DNA from: Acidobacteriaceae bacterium
GTDB lineage: Bacteria > Acidobacteriota > Terriglobia > Terriglobales > Acidobacteriaceae
DNA: 10,250 bases
Assembly (NCBI GenBank): GCA_003140655.1
Contig: PLKR01000099.1
Location: 1 to 10,250, forward strand
Direction of reading: 5' to 3'
Positions 1 through 7,616 of this stretch are shown piece by piece (within the stretch, counting starts at the first letter, position 1; the number at the start of each line of letters is the position of its first letter). Below the pieces are notes generated by a model. That model worked only from the letters and a program-made list of their open reading frames with translations. It ran no database searches and had not been told where the DNA came from. Made by a program: the position numbers and the translations under genes.

Positions 1-175
1 TCAGTGTTCTTACGCAAGATCTGGGCCACCGGAGTCCAAAGCAGCTTCATGATGGCCACAGCTGTCCACAGTTGTACAAAGCGAATGAACGCACAAACAC
101 ATGTAGGTTTCGAGCTTAGGCGATCTTAGGGTCGCGGGTTGCGCCATCCCAGGCCGGGCAATGCGGCTCGGCAGG

Positions 176-386
176 CAGCAACCCCAGGGGCGTCCCCGGC
201 GGTGGCCTGTCCTAGAGGTAGTCGTGACACCCTATTTTGGGATCCCTTTGTACCCGCCACTTCTTCGCTGCACTTCTCTCGGAGCCAGGAGTGACAGGGA
301 CACTACCAGTACGATGGGGGGAGAGAGAGAGGGTAGGTTGGCTTGTCCCAAGTTACCATCGCAACTCGGGAGTATATTTTGTAACA
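176..386 (+). repeat. Degenerate intergenic repeat, copy A
   Basis: First of three related blocks. It opens with AGGGG-cgt-CCCCGG (186-199), which can fold into a short GC hairpin. A TGACACCCT box follows 39 nt further on, then a 15-mer acagggacactacca at 294-308, a purine-rich GAGAGAG stretch, and gggagtatattttgtaac at 368-385. Copy B has the same blocks in the same order, so the unit is about 190-210 bp. No coding potential is conserved between copies. Function is unknown; it could be a decayed mobile repeat or a structured RNA element. Confidence 0.6.
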
Positions 387-526
387 AAATCCGAAAATAC
401 CAACCCCGGCATGTCGCTTTTCTTGGCGTCTTCCAATAGACCTTGCGCGCCATATAATCCGAGAAATCTGAATCGTCAGCATCCCGGCATTCCATCTGTT
501 CGTTTGGCGGGGCGAGGCGACTCAGC

Positions 527-714
527 CGCAGAAACCCTACGGGGGCTCCCCGGCCCCGGCCAGATTCCATAAGTACTGACCCCCTGTACTGGTGCCCCGT
601 GTGCGCGCACTCCTGGCTGAATCACGTGTAACAGGGACACTACCAATATGATGTGGAGGGGTGAGAGAGGGGAGCCCAAGTCTGTGTCGCGACTGGGGAG
701 TGTATTTGTAAACG
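527..714 (+). repeat. Degenerate intergenic repeat, copy B
   Basis: Second copy of the block. The hairpin core GGGG-gct-CCCCGG is at 541-553 and TGACCCCCT at 577-585. The 15-mer acagggacactacca at 631-645 is identical to copy A. A purine-rich GTGAGAGAGGGG stretch follows, then ggggagtgtatttgtaaac at 695-713. The offset from copy A falls from 354 to 337 to about 328 nt along the unit, so the copies differ by small deletions as well as substitutions. This is what old duplicated sequence looks like. Confidence 0.6.
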
Positions 715-842
715 AGTCACAAGTTACAACGTAAACAGAATTCCGCTCACCGAACCGCTGTCGCTCCAACCACAGCCCTTAACCGGCCGTCTTAGCGACG
801 CATCCGCCCGACACCCCCACCGACGCGACTGGTACCCATAAG

Positions 843-882
843 ACCCCTTTAACCCCCTTTAACCCCCTTCTGACCCCCTTTC
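843..882 (+). repeat. C-rich tandem tract (CCCCCTTT units)
   Basis: Four imperfect copies of a roughly 10-nt unit, (A/G)ACCCCCTTT, lie head to tail. The last one reads TGACCCCCTTT at 871-881, the same box found inside the longer repeats. It may be a local expansion of that box. No gene overlaps it. Confidence 0.5.
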
Positions 883-1004
883 CCGAGGATCCGACCCTCG
901 CATCAGGCCATTACTATATTGGAATCAATGGGTTAGGGCGGGACAGAATTGCACCAAATGGGACGATTCGGGATCAGGCGTGGCCAAGCGGACTAGGCAA
1001 AACG

Positions 1005-1060
1005 AGACCCAGGGGACTCCCCGGGCGTGCCCCTGTCCTTGCTCAGTGACCCCCTATCCC
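1005..1060 (+). repeat. Degenerate intergenic repeat, copy C (core only)
   Basis: Third, shorter copy. AGGGG-act-CCCCGG is at 1011-1024, within the near-palindrome CCCAGGGGACTCCCCGGG. CCTGTCCT is shared with copy A, and TGACCCCCT lies at 1047-1055, 36 nt after the start of the core (39 and 37 nt in A and B). Beyond about 1060 similarity to A and B is lost, so only the left part of the unit remains or is recognisable. Confidence 0.5.
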
Positions 1061-1263
1061 ATTGCAAATATGTGACTTACAGTAGAGTGGTCAGAGACTG
1101 ACATGGACCGAAGGATCCGCCGGTTGCGTTACGCCGTACACGATTCGCGACTTTCGCTTCTTTTTCGGGGCGAACGTATGACGTAGACAGGTCGACTCTA
1201 TTCAAGCCATTGATAACAGGATAGATAAGTGTGAGATTGTCATTTCCTTATTTTGACAAGCGG

Positions 1264-1533
1264 TCAGAAGGGCCGTTCACAAGGCCGTTTCACGCACGTA
1301 ATCGCTTCACCGGCTCGCGGGGCTCCCGCCGTAGCCATACTACCTGAGGTATCAATCAAGAGCAGGACGTTCCGGCCTCTGGTTTGTACCTCGGTCTCGG
1401 CACCGTCAGCCGCTCGTAGGGACAACTTCCCCTCTTTGTTGAGGGTGAGCAATTTTCTCATTTGAAGTCTTTGGGCCGCAGCCCACCGCACGGTAGGGGA
1501 GCCGTGCTCACGGAGGATTTGAGTCCTGTTCAC
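1264..1533 (-). pseudogene. Truncated von Willebrand factor A (vWA) domain protein, N-terminal remnant
   Basis: The frame encodes 89 residues from a GTG directly after a stop, or 66 residues from the ATG at 1461-1459, which I prefer (MRKLLTLNKEGKLSL...). Near its end it contains RNVLLLIDTSGSM, the first beta-strand and DxSxS metal-binding (MIDAS) motif of a vWA domain. A complete vWA domain needs roughly 150 more residues, including the later Thr and Asp metal ligands. Here the frame ends about 24 residues after the motif in an unrelated-looking tail. I therefore read it as the 5' end of a gene broken by deletion or frameshift. vWA proteins commonly mediate metal-dependent protein contacts. 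The motif is clear; the larger family it came from is not. Confidence 0.5.
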
Positions 1534-1586
1534 TTATAAAGTCAAGGGGCACCGGGCTAGCGTAAAGCGAACAACAGGCGAACGAC

Positions 1587-1700
1587 GTGATAGCATGCCG
1601 AGTGGATGAGGGCCGCAAACGAGTTGTCGGGATTATGGCGGCGATTCTCGCAAGCCTGCACATGGAGAGAGCCGACGACCTGTTTGATTTCGAATCATAA
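1587..1700 (+). CDS. Possible small ORF or gene-tail remnant (37 codons)
   Basis: From a GTG at 1587 to a TAA at 1698-1700 the frame reads VIACRVDEGRKRVV, then GIMAAILASLHM and an acidic end ERADDLFDFES. The amphipathic, charged composition looks more protein-like than the other short frames nearby. There is no clear ribosome binding site and I do not recognise a family. It may be the end of a lost gene, a short real gene, or chance. It is convergent with the beta-helix gene, whose stop lies 25 bp away. Confidence 0.2.
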   Translation: MIACRVDEGRKRVVGIMAAILASLHMERADDLFDFES

Positions 1701-1724
1701 CTCTTATTGATGGCCTCTAGAAAT

Positions 1725-3806
1725 CTATTTCAATGTCACCGTGATGGGCGACGAAGTCGCGCGGCCGTAGACCGTAACCGGCGGTCCTGATACAGGACAA
1801 CAAGGCGCGATCGAATTCCCCGAGTACACCGCCGTTAACGTGTTGGCGCCTGGCGCGAGCTGTGACGCACTGAGCGGCAGACTTGCCGAAGACGTGTTGG
1901 CGCTGGTCGGATGCAGGGTTTGCTTTGACAGCAAGGCTGACCCCAGCATGAAGTTCACCGTACCGCTGGGCACACCGCCACCACCCGGAATGGCGGACAC
2001 CGTGACCTTCAGCGTGGTTGCCTGACCTGGCTGGAGAGTGTATGCCCGCGAGGTCAGATCCACTGTCAACGAGTTGGCAATTGCGACTCCAGTGTTTTCG
2101 TAGGCGCCAATGTCAATGTTAGAGCCGTTCATCCGAGGATTGCCGAGGAAGTCGGTGCTGCCATAGATGGAGTCGGGGGAACTGCCATTGGGATCACACC
2201 AGCCAACGCTGCAGGAGAGGCTGGTGCTGCCGGCACCGACGGCCGGCGAAGAAGGGATGGTGTCAAAGTTCGGAGGCGTGGCTCCCAGATCGAGGAAGAG
2301 AGGATCCGTGTTCAGGGAGTGTGCATCTTCGCTGCTGGAGGTCTGCCAGTTGGAAAAACTTGTGTAGGTATTCTTGTTTCCCCACCAGATTGACGTTCCT
2401 TCTACGTACCCCGCAGCCGAGTGGTACAGGTTCCAATTGAGCGTCGCAGGCGGGGCGGGGTACGTTTTTGAAAAGGGGACGTAGCCGAATATCCAAGTGT
2501 TGTATGCGCTGGCGTAGACAACATTGTTTTCGTAGATGTTGCCTTGAGCGCTGCCCACCTGGTGCTGAATCTGGAATTCGCCGGTCGAGCCGCCTTCAGA
2601 TGCGTTGCCTGGTTGGGTAGCGTTGTTGTAAAGAGTGTTGTTGACGAAGACATCGCGGTAGCTGCTGCCTCCTCCATTACTCGCGCCTCCCCTGCTGGTC
2701 GCGGCCGCATAACCGCCGATGGAGTTACCACAGGCATTTGAGTTGTAGAATATGTTGTTGCGCACCGTAACATATCTGCCGTAACAGGGAGACTTGCCTT
2801 TAGCAGCGGTTCCCGTATTGTTGGGGCCAGACCACTCGGTGCCATTGGTTTGGCAGACTTGATTTTCGCTGGTCGCCTCGATGCCGTAGTCGGTCTGTAT
2901 AATCACGTTCCGCTCGATCGTGACATAGGCGCACCCGTCACAGTAGAATCCGTCGGCGTCGTATTGATTGCCCTCACCAGGATTCGTTATTCCGCTGATG
3001 TTATAGACGGTGTTCCCGGTGATTTCTCCATACATAGCTTCGTCGTAGCCAATGGGACCAACGCCCTCGTATCCAATCGCGTCGATGCCGATGTTGTCGT
3101 TGTCGTGAACGAGGTTATTGGTGATCCTAAAATGGCTCACGTTTCCATTCACCGTCAGCGATTCGCTCTCCCCGGTCCTCAGGTCGTAGACCTCGTTGCC
3201 GCTGATGACCAAGTAACTGATGGGAGTCTTCGACGTGCCGTAAATCGCCATGCCCAAAGCGTTGCCGTTCGCTTCCGACGTGGTCATGATGTTGTGCACT
3301 CGGTTGTTCAGAATCCGAATGCCCGTGCCCGAGCCCGTGATCCAGACGCCGACCGGAACGTCGTTTTCGTTGCTGGTGGTGTAATTGCGGATCTCAAATC
3401 CGCTGACCGTAATGTAACTCAGGCTTCCCGTCATATTGATCAGACCCTGTGTGCCCGATGAACCGCAGCAGCTCACGCCGGTCCCGTCGATCACCGCCGT
3501 CTCGCCAGGATAGCTTTCAAACGTAATCGGCTCCGATGCCGTTCCAGACCGAGGAAAGTTCACGGACTCCTTGTAAACTCCTCCGAAGACGTATATCGTG
3601 GCGCCTGCCTTGACTGCATTCGCCGCATGCTGGATCGTGAGCCAGGGCGCACTGATTGTGCCAGGGTTGCTGTTGCTGCCCTTGGTTGACACATAGTAGG
3701 TGGCTCCGGTTTGTCCGTTGAACGATGGCAACAGCGTCAGGACTAATAAGGCGAGCGCGGCATATACGACGCTCGGACTTCGGTTGGCCGAGAAATTGGA
3801 TTTCAT
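1725..3806 (-). CDS. Secreted right-handed parallel beta-helix protein with C-terminal Ig-like domain
   Basis: This 693-residue protein has an N-terminal signal peptide: basic start, hydrophobic core at about 13-29, likely cleavage near 32-35. Residues 37-112 match the DUF1565-type opening of secreted beta-helix proteins (YYVSTKGSNSNPG, PWLTIQHAA, GATIYVFGGVYKE). About 110-500 carry repeated NN-V/I-turn patterns (ITNNLVHDN, VRNNIFYNS, VFVNNTLYNN, YENNVVYAS), typical of parallel beta-helix coils. The segment ending DFLGNPRMNGSNIDIGAYE (IDIGAYE at 564-570) is typical of the choice-of-anchor Q group. Residues 578-693 form an Ig-like domain (PSGTVNFMLGS, LTAVYSGN). Scattered cysteine pairs suggest disulfides. 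Such proteins are often polysaccharide lyases, glycosidases or adhesins; catalytic residues cannot be assigned by eye. It lies 64 bp downstream of the receptor gene, probably in the same operon. The start is fixed by AAGGAG 5 nt upstream. Confidence 0.85.
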   Translation of the reverse strand: MKSNFSANRSPSVVYAALALLVLTLLPSFNGQTGATYYVSTKGSNSNPGTISAPWLTIQHAANAVKAGATIYVFGGVYKESVNFPRSGTASEPITFESYPGETAVIDGTGVSCCGSSGTQGLINMTGSLSYITVSGFEIRNYTTSNENDVPVGVWITGSGTGIRILNNRVHNIMTTSEANGNALGMAIYGTSKTPISYLVISGNEVYDLRTGESESLTVNGNVSHFRITNNLVHDNDNIGIDAIGYEGVGPIGYDEAMYGEITGNTVYNISGITNPGEGNQYDADGFYCDGCAYVTIERNVIIQTDYGIEATSENQVCQTNGTEWSGPNNTGTAAKGKSPCYGRYVTVRNNIFYNSNACGNSIGGYAAATSRGGASNGGGSSYRDVFVNNTLYNNATQPGNASEGGSTGEFQIQHQVGSAQGNIYENNVVYASAYNTWIFGYVPFSKTYPAPPATLNWNLYHSAAGYVEGTSIWWGNKNTYTSFSNWQTSSSEDAHSLNTDPLFLDLGATPPNFDTIPSSPAVGAGSTSLSCSVGWCDPNGSSPDSIYGSTDFLGNPRMNGSNIDIGAYENTGVAIANSLTVDLTSRAYTLQPGQATTLKVTVSAIPGGGGVPSGTVNFMLGSALLSKQTLHPTSANTSSASLPLSASQLAPGANTLTAVYSGNSIAPCCPVSGPPVTVYGRATSSPITVTLK

Positions 3807-3811
3807 AACTT

Positions 3812-3817
3812 CTCCTT
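3812..3817 (-). promoter_or_regulatory. Ribosome binding site of the beta-helix gene
   Basis: AAGGAG on the minus strand lies 5 nt before the ATG at 3806. This supports that start and independent translation within the operon. Confidence 0.75.
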
Positions 3818-3833
3818 CGGAACATCAGTGCAT

Positions 3834-3853
3834 GCGACCGCGTTAGTGATCGC
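3834..3853 (-). other. Possible intercistronic RNA hairpin
   Basis: The 8-nt arms 3834-3841 and 3846-3853 pair with one G-U wobble and one mismatch around a 4-nt loop, between the receptor stop and the beta-helix start. There is no U-run, so it is unlikely to be a strong terminator. It could stabilise the upstream message or lower expression of the downstream gene. The evidence is weak. Confidence 0.25.
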
Positions 3854-3870
3854 TCGGCTCGAACGCAGAT

Positions 3871-6800
3871 TCAGAAGTAAAACTTCAACGCAAACTGGAT
3901 CTGTCGAGGCGAGCGCGCTGCCAGGGGGTATCCGAAGCCGCTCTGGCCAAGTTCCAGGGGAGTAGGTTCCGCGCTGATCGCGCCAAACTGACCAAACAAA
4001 TAATTCACATGGTTGAGCACGTTGAAGAATTCCGCGCGGAATTCGAGATGCTCTTGTTCCTTGATCGGGAATTGTTTCATCAGAGCCGTGTCCCAGGTTT
4101 TATATTCTGGGCCCTCAATGATGTTGCGTCCCGCGTTGCCGAATGTTCCAAGGATTGTGTTGTCAGCAAACGCGCAAGTGTTAAATAGCGTTCCCGGAAT
4201 GCACGGCTTAGCGTTGGGATCGCCCACCAGGTTGGGGCGTGAACAATAGTAGCCGACGGTGCCGCCGCAATCGCCGCCATAGACACTGTTGATGTCAGTG
4301 GCGGTGTAGTAATTGCCGGTGGCGGCGGAGAAGACCCCGGTCATTTGCCAGTTGCCAATAATCTGGTTCACAACGCCTGAAGCGCCTCCGGCAAACTTGC
4401 GTCCGTGCCCGAAGGGCAAGTCGTAGACGTAACTGAACACGAAGCGCTGACGCACGTCGAAGTCGGCATTGCCGTAGTTAGCCTGGGGGAATCGCTGGTC
4501 CTGGAAATCTCCATTGTTCACCGAGCCCAGGCTGGCGCTGGAAGCCGTGTCGAGGGCGTGCGCGAAGGTGTAAGCCGCCTCGTACTGAAGTCCGTGAGAG
4601 TAACGCTTCTCCAGGCGAACCTGCAGCGAGTTGTAATTCGAAAACGCGTTCGAGCGGAAGGTGTCGATGCCGACATCGAGTGCGGCATTGCAATTTGCAC
4701 CTCCATCCGCCAGAGTGCAGGGGCCGGTGCCTCCGGGGGCTTCGTTGTTGGCTGGACGCCGCGGCGCGGTGGGAAGCGAGTCCGTCCCTAGGACGGGAAC
4801 CGCCTGATTGCCGTTGTAGAAAGCGAAGAGTTTCAATCCGCGAGAGCCAGCGTAGGAGACTTCCAGAACGGTGTCGGCGGGAAGTTGATACTCGAAGCCG
4901 AGATGCCACTGCTGAGTGTAAGGCGTAACCAGATGCGGATCGAGCGAGTACAGCTCGGGTGCGTTCGGGTCGGTGAGCGATGCGGCGGGAAATCCCGCCG
5001 ACAGGACGTTGAGCGGCAGGCCGCCGTTGTTCGCGGCCGATATCGAGCAATCGAGCTGACCGGACGCGGGATTTGCCGAGGGCGCGGCGCACGGAGTGCT
5101 GAAGTCTTCCGAAGACAAGAACGGAGGATTAAAGCCGGGGCTCGGGTTGGAGAATGGCCCGTTCTCCTGACCGCCATAGAAGATGCCGTAGCCGCCCCGG
5201 AAGACGAGCTTGTTGAACACTTGAAAGGCCAGTCCAATGCGGGGCGCGAAATTGTTGAGATCGGGACTGATCAGTCCGGAAGAACTGTTGTTCTGAATGC
5301 TGAGTTCGGTTCCGAGCGTGGGCGTCAATTGCGCGTTTTGTCCCTTGGGAGCAATCAGCGAAAGCGTGTTGAAATTGAATGTGGCCTGGTTGTTATTGGC
5401 TTCTTTGATGGTTGTGAAAAGTTCGTAACGCAGGCCCATGTTCAGTGTGAGGCGCGGACTCACTTTGAAGTCGTCAAGAGCATAGACCGCGTAAATCTGG
5501 CGATTGTAGACGATGTTGGGAGTCACGCTGGTAATGGATCCACCATCACTAATGCCTTGCATGAAAGTGGCAAAAGCCTCGCCTCCGCTGCCGGGTGACG
5601 CGAGGTTGTCGTCGATGAGGAAGCCCCCGCCGAAGTCCATGGCGCCCCGAGCCGCGGCCGGCTCGAGGATGGTGAACTGTTCGAAACGAAGTTCGGCGCC
5701 GAACTTCGCGGAGTGGCGTCCGCGGCTCCAGCTCAGATTGTCGCTGAAAACGTAGCTGTGCTGGCTTTCGACCGCGGGCAGGTATTCCGACGCTCCAATG
5801 GCCGCCGTGCCGTCCCCAAAGCCGATAAAAGGCAAGCCGCCGATGTTCTGGCCCGCTTGGAACGGAACTCCGGGAAAAGGAATGGGAAGTTGCGCCGAGA
5901 CGTTTTCGTTCGAAAACAGATTGTAGCGATGGGAGTTGAGGTGATTGAAGCCGAAGCGGAATTCGTTGACCAGGTTATTCCGAAACGTGTGGATCTCACT
6001 GGCCGCCAGGCCCTGCGCCGTGTTGTCGCTGTAGCCATCCTGAAAGCTGCCGCCGTCGAGCACGTTGTTGAACGGCGAGGGCAGAAAATTATTGTCTTTG
6101 CCGTAACTGTAGCGCGCGAAAAAATTATCCTTGCCGCTAATGGTGTCGTCGATGCGAATGTCGAATTTGTTCTCCGTTTCGTTGCGTTCCGGATTCGCCA
6201 GATAATTGCCGCCGGCCAGGGTCGTATTGGGCGCGGGAAACAAATTAGCCAGCTCCTGGGCCAGCGGATCGATCGCGGTGCTGGAGCCGCCGGGGTTTGT
6301 GAACTTGTTGGTCGGCTGCCCGGTATAGTTTGGGCCCGTGGTGCCGATGGGGAAGCTGCAGGGTCCGCCGTTAAATGCGGAACTAGTTTGCGCGATGGTC
6401 GAATCAAAAATCTCTCCCTGGTAGGTTGGATTGCCGCTGCAGTCGACTACCCCCATGATTGGATTGTTGAGTTGCAGAAATGCGGAGAAATCCCCACTGA
6501 CCTCGGCTGGCGTGGGAACGGTGGAGAGTTGCGGCAGTGCCTGGCGAATGCGCAGCCCTTCGTAATCTCCAAAGAAGAACAGTTTGTTCTTGATGACGGG
6601 CCCGCCCAGCGTGAAGCCGAACTGGTTTTGTTTGTAAGGCTGCTGGCCGAATTCGGCGTCGAAAGGATTAATAGCGTCGAATTTGTCGTTGCGCAGAAAC
6701 TCCCACAGGTCGCCGTGGAACTGGTTGGTACCAGACTTGATGACTGCGTTCATGATCGCGCCGTTGCCACGGCCGAATTCCGCGCTGTAGGAATTGGTTT

Positions 6801-7488
6801 CGACCTTGAACTCGGCGATGGCATCCACTGCCGGTTGGACCACATAGGCGGCGCCGTTGAGCACGTCGCCCAGATTTGCATTGTTGTCGATGCCGTCGAG
6901 CAGAAAGTTGTTTTGCAGAGATCGGGCCCCGTTGGCGCTGAAACCGTAAGTGGTTTCGACCCGCGATCCCGGCTCGGCGGCGGCGACGCCGACGCCGAGC
7001 AGAGCGAGTTGCGCGTAGTTGCGTCCGTTCAACGGAAGCGCGTTAATGCGCTGGCTGTCCACCACCTGGCCCAGTTCAGAGGCTTCCGTTTCGAGTTGCG
7101 AATGTTCGGCGGTGACCGTCACGACTTCCGTCGCCATGCCAGGCTGAAGGGTCAGATCGACGCCGACGCGATCTTGAATGTTCACTTGAAAAGGCCCCGC
7201 AACGGCCTTCTTGAATCCCTTCTTCTCGACCGTCACAGTGTAACGGCCAATCCTGAGCGGGCTGGCGACATATTCTCCCTGATGATTGGTGGAAAGGGTC
7301 AACTGGGTGCCGCGATCAAGGTCCACCACGGTCACCTTCGCATCCGCGATCACAGCGCCACTCGCATCGCGCACTAGGCCTACAATCGCTCCAGCATCTT
7401 TTTGTGCCCACAGCGGGGCAGTGAAGCTTATGGCTACCAGGAAAAAAAGGGCTCCGAGAATCTCTCGGGTGTGGAAACGGACGGGCAT
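3871..7488 (-). CDS. TonB-dependent receptor, Oar-like, with carboxypeptidase-regulatory-like N-terminal domain
   Basis: This outer-membrane transporter has 1,205 residues from the chosen start, and uses TonB-transmitted energy to import large substrates. Residues 1-28 form a signal peptide ending in PLWA. About 33-115 is a carboxypeptidase-regulatory-like beta-sandwich (IVGLVRDASGAVIADAKVTVVD, GEYVASPLRIGRYTVTVEKKGF). About 125-240 is the plug (LPLNGRNYAQL, FLLDGIDNNANLG). The rest is the beta-barrel, ending in the aromatic LKFYF expected for an outer-membrane barrel. These features and the length fit the Oar-like receptors abundant in Acidobacteriota. I chose the ATG at 7488 because AGGAGG lies 5 nt upstream; an in-frame upstream start at 7512 would place that Shine-Dalgarno inside the gene. 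The beta-helix gene follows in the same direction. No SusD-like lipoprotein is present. The substrate cannot be read from the sequence; an oligosaccharide is inferred from the neighbours. Confidence 0.93.
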   Translation of the reverse strand: MPVRFHTREILGALFFLVAISFTAPLWAQKDAGAIVGLVRDASGAVIADAKVTVVDLDRGTQLTLSTNHQGEYVASPLRIGRYTVTVEKKGFKKAVAGPFQVNIQDRVGVDLTLQPGMATEVVTVTAEHSQLETEASELGQVVDSQRINALPLNGRNYAQLALLGVGVAAAEPGSRVETTYGFSANGARSLQNNFLLDGIDNNANLGDVLNGAAYVVQPAVDAIAEFKVETNSYSAEFGRGNGAIMNAVIKSGTNQFHGDLWEFLRNDKFDAINPFDAEFGQQPYKQNQFGFTLGGPVIKNKLFFFGDYEGLRIRQALPQLSTVPTPAEVSGDFSAFLQLNNPIMGVVDCSGNPTYQGEIFDSTIAQTSSAFNGGPCSFPIGTTGPNYTGQPTNKFTNPGGSSTAIDPLAQELANLFPAPNTTLAGGNYLANPERNETENKFDIRIDDTISGKDNFFARYSYGKDNNFLPSPFNNVLDGGSFQDGYSDNTAQGLAASEIHTFRNNLVNEFRFGFNHLNSHRYNLFSNENVSAQLPIPFPGVPFQAGQNIGGLPFIGFGDGTAAIGASEYLPAVESQHSYVFSDNLSWSRGRHSAKFGAELRFEQFTILEPAAARGAMDFGGGFLIDDNLASPGSGGEAFATFMQGISDGGSITSVTPNIVYNRQIYAVYALDDFKVSPRLTLNMGLRYELFTTIKEANNNQATFNFNTLSLIAPKGQNAQLTPTLGTELSIQNNSSSGLISPDLNNFAPRIGLAFQVFNKLVFRGGYGIFYGGQENGPFSNPSPGFNPPFLSSEDFSTPCAAPSANPASGQLDCSISAANNGGLPLNVLSAGFPAASLTDPNAPELYSLDPHLVTPYTQQWHLGFEYQLPADTVLEVSYAGSRGLKLFAFYNGNQAVPVLGTDSLPTAPRRPANNEAPGGTGPCTLADGGANCNAALDVGIDTFRSNAFSNYNSLQVRLEKRYSHGLQYEAAYTFAHALDTASSASLGSVNNGDFQDQRFPQANYGNADFDVRQRFVFSYVYDLPFGHGRKFAGGASGVVNQIIGNWQMTGVFSAATGNYYTATDINSVYGGDCGGTVGYYCSRPNLVGDPNAKPCIPGTLFNTCAFADNTILGTFGNAGRNIIEGPEYKTWDTALMKQFPIKEQEHLEFRAEFFNVLNHVNYLFGQFGAISAEPTPLELGQSGFGYPLAARSPRQIQFALKFYF

Positions 7489-7493
7489 GGCGG

Positions 7494-7499
7494 CCTCCT
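7494..7499 (-). promoter_or_regulatory. Ribosome binding site that fixes the receptor start
   Basis: A perfect AGGAGG on the minus strand lies 5 nt before the ATG at 7488. It decides between this start and the 8-codon-longer frame beginning at 7512. Confidence 0.8.
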
Positions 7500-7532
7500 G
7501 AGCTGAGTCCAAGCTGCAAGTGCTGCTATGTA

Positions 7533-7549
7533 ATATTACGAACGATTAC
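7533..7549 (-). promoter_or_regulatory. Candidate operator, copy 1 (10-bp-period direct repeat)
   Basis: The plus strand reads ATATTACGAACGATTAC. ATTAC recurs at 7535 and 7545, exactly one helical turn apart. The 17-mer is identical at 15 of 17 positions to the sequence at 9071-9087 in front of the GatZ/KbaZ gene. Here it lies immediately downstream of the TAAAAG -10 hexamer, where a bound protein would block initiation. The shared sequence is seen directly; its role as an operator is inferred. Confidence 0.5.
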
Positions 7550-7578
7550 TTTTACTTGCGTTTGATGGCTTTTGTCAA
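7549..7578 (-). promoter_or_regulatory. Predicted promoter of the receptor operon
   Basis: On the minus strand a consensus TTGACA (7578-7573) is followed after 18 nt by TAAAAG (7554-7549), a four-of-six match to the -10 consensus. Transcription would start about 50-60 bp before the receptor ATG. A second possible -10, TAATAT at 7538-7533, lies within the repeat motif and matches the predicted -10 of the GatZ/KbaZ gene. The gap to the preceding gene (128 bp) leaves room for this promoter. Confidence 0.45.
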
Positions 7579-7616
7579 CTGGCATATTGCGTTCGGAGCG
7601 ATTTACAAGAAGGCCG

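Larger units (their letters stand above)
1..1263. other. Gene-poor region with degenerate repeats
   Basis: No open reading frame here gives a protein I recognise; the short frames on both strands overlap each other and have low-complexity, Arg/Pro/Gly-rich translations typical of chance frames. The region instead carries three copies of a diverged repeat and a C-rich tandem tract, listed separately. At the extreme left, positions 1-129 are open on the plus strand without a start inside the window. The minus strand has an ATG at 50-48 that could begin a gene running off the edge (MKLLWTPVAQILRKNT...). Neither is long enough to judge. Positions 1060-1263 become somewhat AT-richer but show nothing I can name. 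Confidence 0.6.

Noticed and set aside
232..769. Overlapping frames of 92-112 codons on both strands in the repeat region
   Set aside because: They run through the diverged repeat copies, are not conserved in frame between copies, and have low-complexity Pro/Arg/Gly-rich translations.
176..1060. CRISPR array
   Set aside because: The three repeats are too diverged, too far apart (about 350 and 470 nt) and partly longer than CRISPR repeats; no regular spacers.
1101..1184. 27-codon plus-strand frame starting ATG 1101
   Set aside because: Too short, no ribosome site, and no recognisable sequence.
1685..1697. TGATT-TCG-AATCA as terminator of the beta-helix operon
   Set aside because: The stem is only 5 bp and AT-rich, with no U-run following on the minus strand.
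1665..1700. TTCGAAT resembling a tRNA T-loop
   Set aside because: The flanking bases do not form the required T stem, and no acceptor, D or anticodon arm can be built around it.
2850..3461. Plus-strand frame of 203 codons antisense to the beta-helix gene
   Set aside because: Repetitive Val/Ala/Asp-rich translation mirrors the Asn/Ile-rich beta-helix repeats on the coding strand; no independent evidence for a gene.
5713..7377. Long plus-strand open frame (554 codons) antisense to the receptor gene
   Set aside because: It lies wholly inside the well-supported receptor gene on the other strand. Its translation is rich in Val/Ala/Arg without recognisable domains, as expected for a shadow frame of a GC-rich gene.
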